Shown piece after piece: positions 20,408-20,503 of a stretch of DNA of 20,503 nucleotides; position 1 is the stretch's first letter, and every line of letters starts with the position of its first letter. Below the pieces are notes generated by a model that worked only from the letters and a program-made list of their open reading frames with translations, made no database searches and was not told where the DNA came from. Source of the DNA: DASZZV01 sp035544835 (lineage in GTDB: Bacteria; Acidobacteriota; Thermoanaerobaculia; Gp7-AA8). The DNA lies in the NCBI GenBank assembly GCA_035544835.1, contig DASZZV010000061.1, positions 1-20,503 of the forward strand, given 5' to 3'. Made by a program: the position numbers and the translations under genes.

Positions 20408-20503
20408 GCAGCGAGGGATCTGGGCGGGGGCCCTTCCATCGTGGTGCTCGCAAACATTTTCGATTGCCAAGGGTCAAAGGCCCCCGCCCAGATCCCTCGC
20501 TGC
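20408..20503. repeat. Perfect 25-bp inverted repeat at the right edge
   Basis: Arms at 20408-20432 (starts GCAGCGAGGGATCTGGGCGG) and 20479-20503 are perfect reverse complements, 46 bases apart. The element is cut by the window end and is preceded by TGTCATCCCGAGCC, placing it in the GTCATCC family. Confidence 0.85.

Overview
The window is a chromosome-type segment of a high-GC, Gram-negative-like bacterium, cut at both ends. I think an uncultured soil or sediment lineage near Acidobacteriota is most likely. The basis is family recognition only: an M16 peptidase whose tail is a LolA-like domain, a secreted 'CPxxPADNxWN' family protein, a membrane protein paired with an HTH_34-type winged helix regulator, and many intergenic repeats beginning GTCATCCTGAG. 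There is no rRNA, tRNA, transposase, phage gene or CRISPR array that I can see.

Layout. 1-731: start of a response-regulator gene and an ACT-domain gene (both minus). 804-1058: a monothiol glutaredoxin-like gene (plus). 1150-2238: an M16 peptidase chimera that has lost its middle (minus). 2462-3397: a secreted protein of unknown function (plus). 3969-6130: a translationally coupled pair, zinc metallopeptidase then ATP-grasp ligase (minus). 6586-10174: an alpha/beta hydrolase, then a PspA-family protein and a Ycf46-like AAA+ ATPase (plus). 10531-13400: a plus-strand run of membrane protein, winged-helix regulator, cis-prenyltransferase and FAD-dependent prenyl-reductase-like protein, with overlapping or nearly abutting genes. 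13435-18830: a YdeP-type molybdopterin oxidoreductase, a YjdF-type membrane protein on the opposite strand, FdhD, and a DsbA-like thioredoxin-fold protein. 18985-20163: an MFS transporter. 20164-20503: repeats.

How genes may work together. FdhD is the sulfurtransferase that activates bis-MGD formate-dehydrogenase-like enzymes, so it plausibly serves the nearby YdeP-like enzyme. PspA plus an AAA+ ATPase resembles the ESCRT-III/Vps4 pairing of a membrane-remodelling polymer with a disassembly motor. The ATP-grasp ligase and the peptidase share a TGATG junction and look like a make-and-cut pair for an unknown peptide or amide. The cis-prenyltransferase overlaps a geranylgeranyl-reductase-like flavoprotein, which suggests production and saturation of a polyprenyl chain, possibly under the winged-helix regulator.

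The most unusual feature lies between genes. Nearly every gap holds an inverted-repeat element or a tandem array with a strict 7-bp period. The heptamer sequence differs between loci, but the period, the paired inverted layout and the position just after genes are shared. Four genes end in the same codons, AAT TGA, taken from these arrays. A second cross-gene pattern is a TANNAT box 6-10 bases upstream of several start codons that lack a Shine-Dalgarno sequence, which suggests leaderless transcripts.
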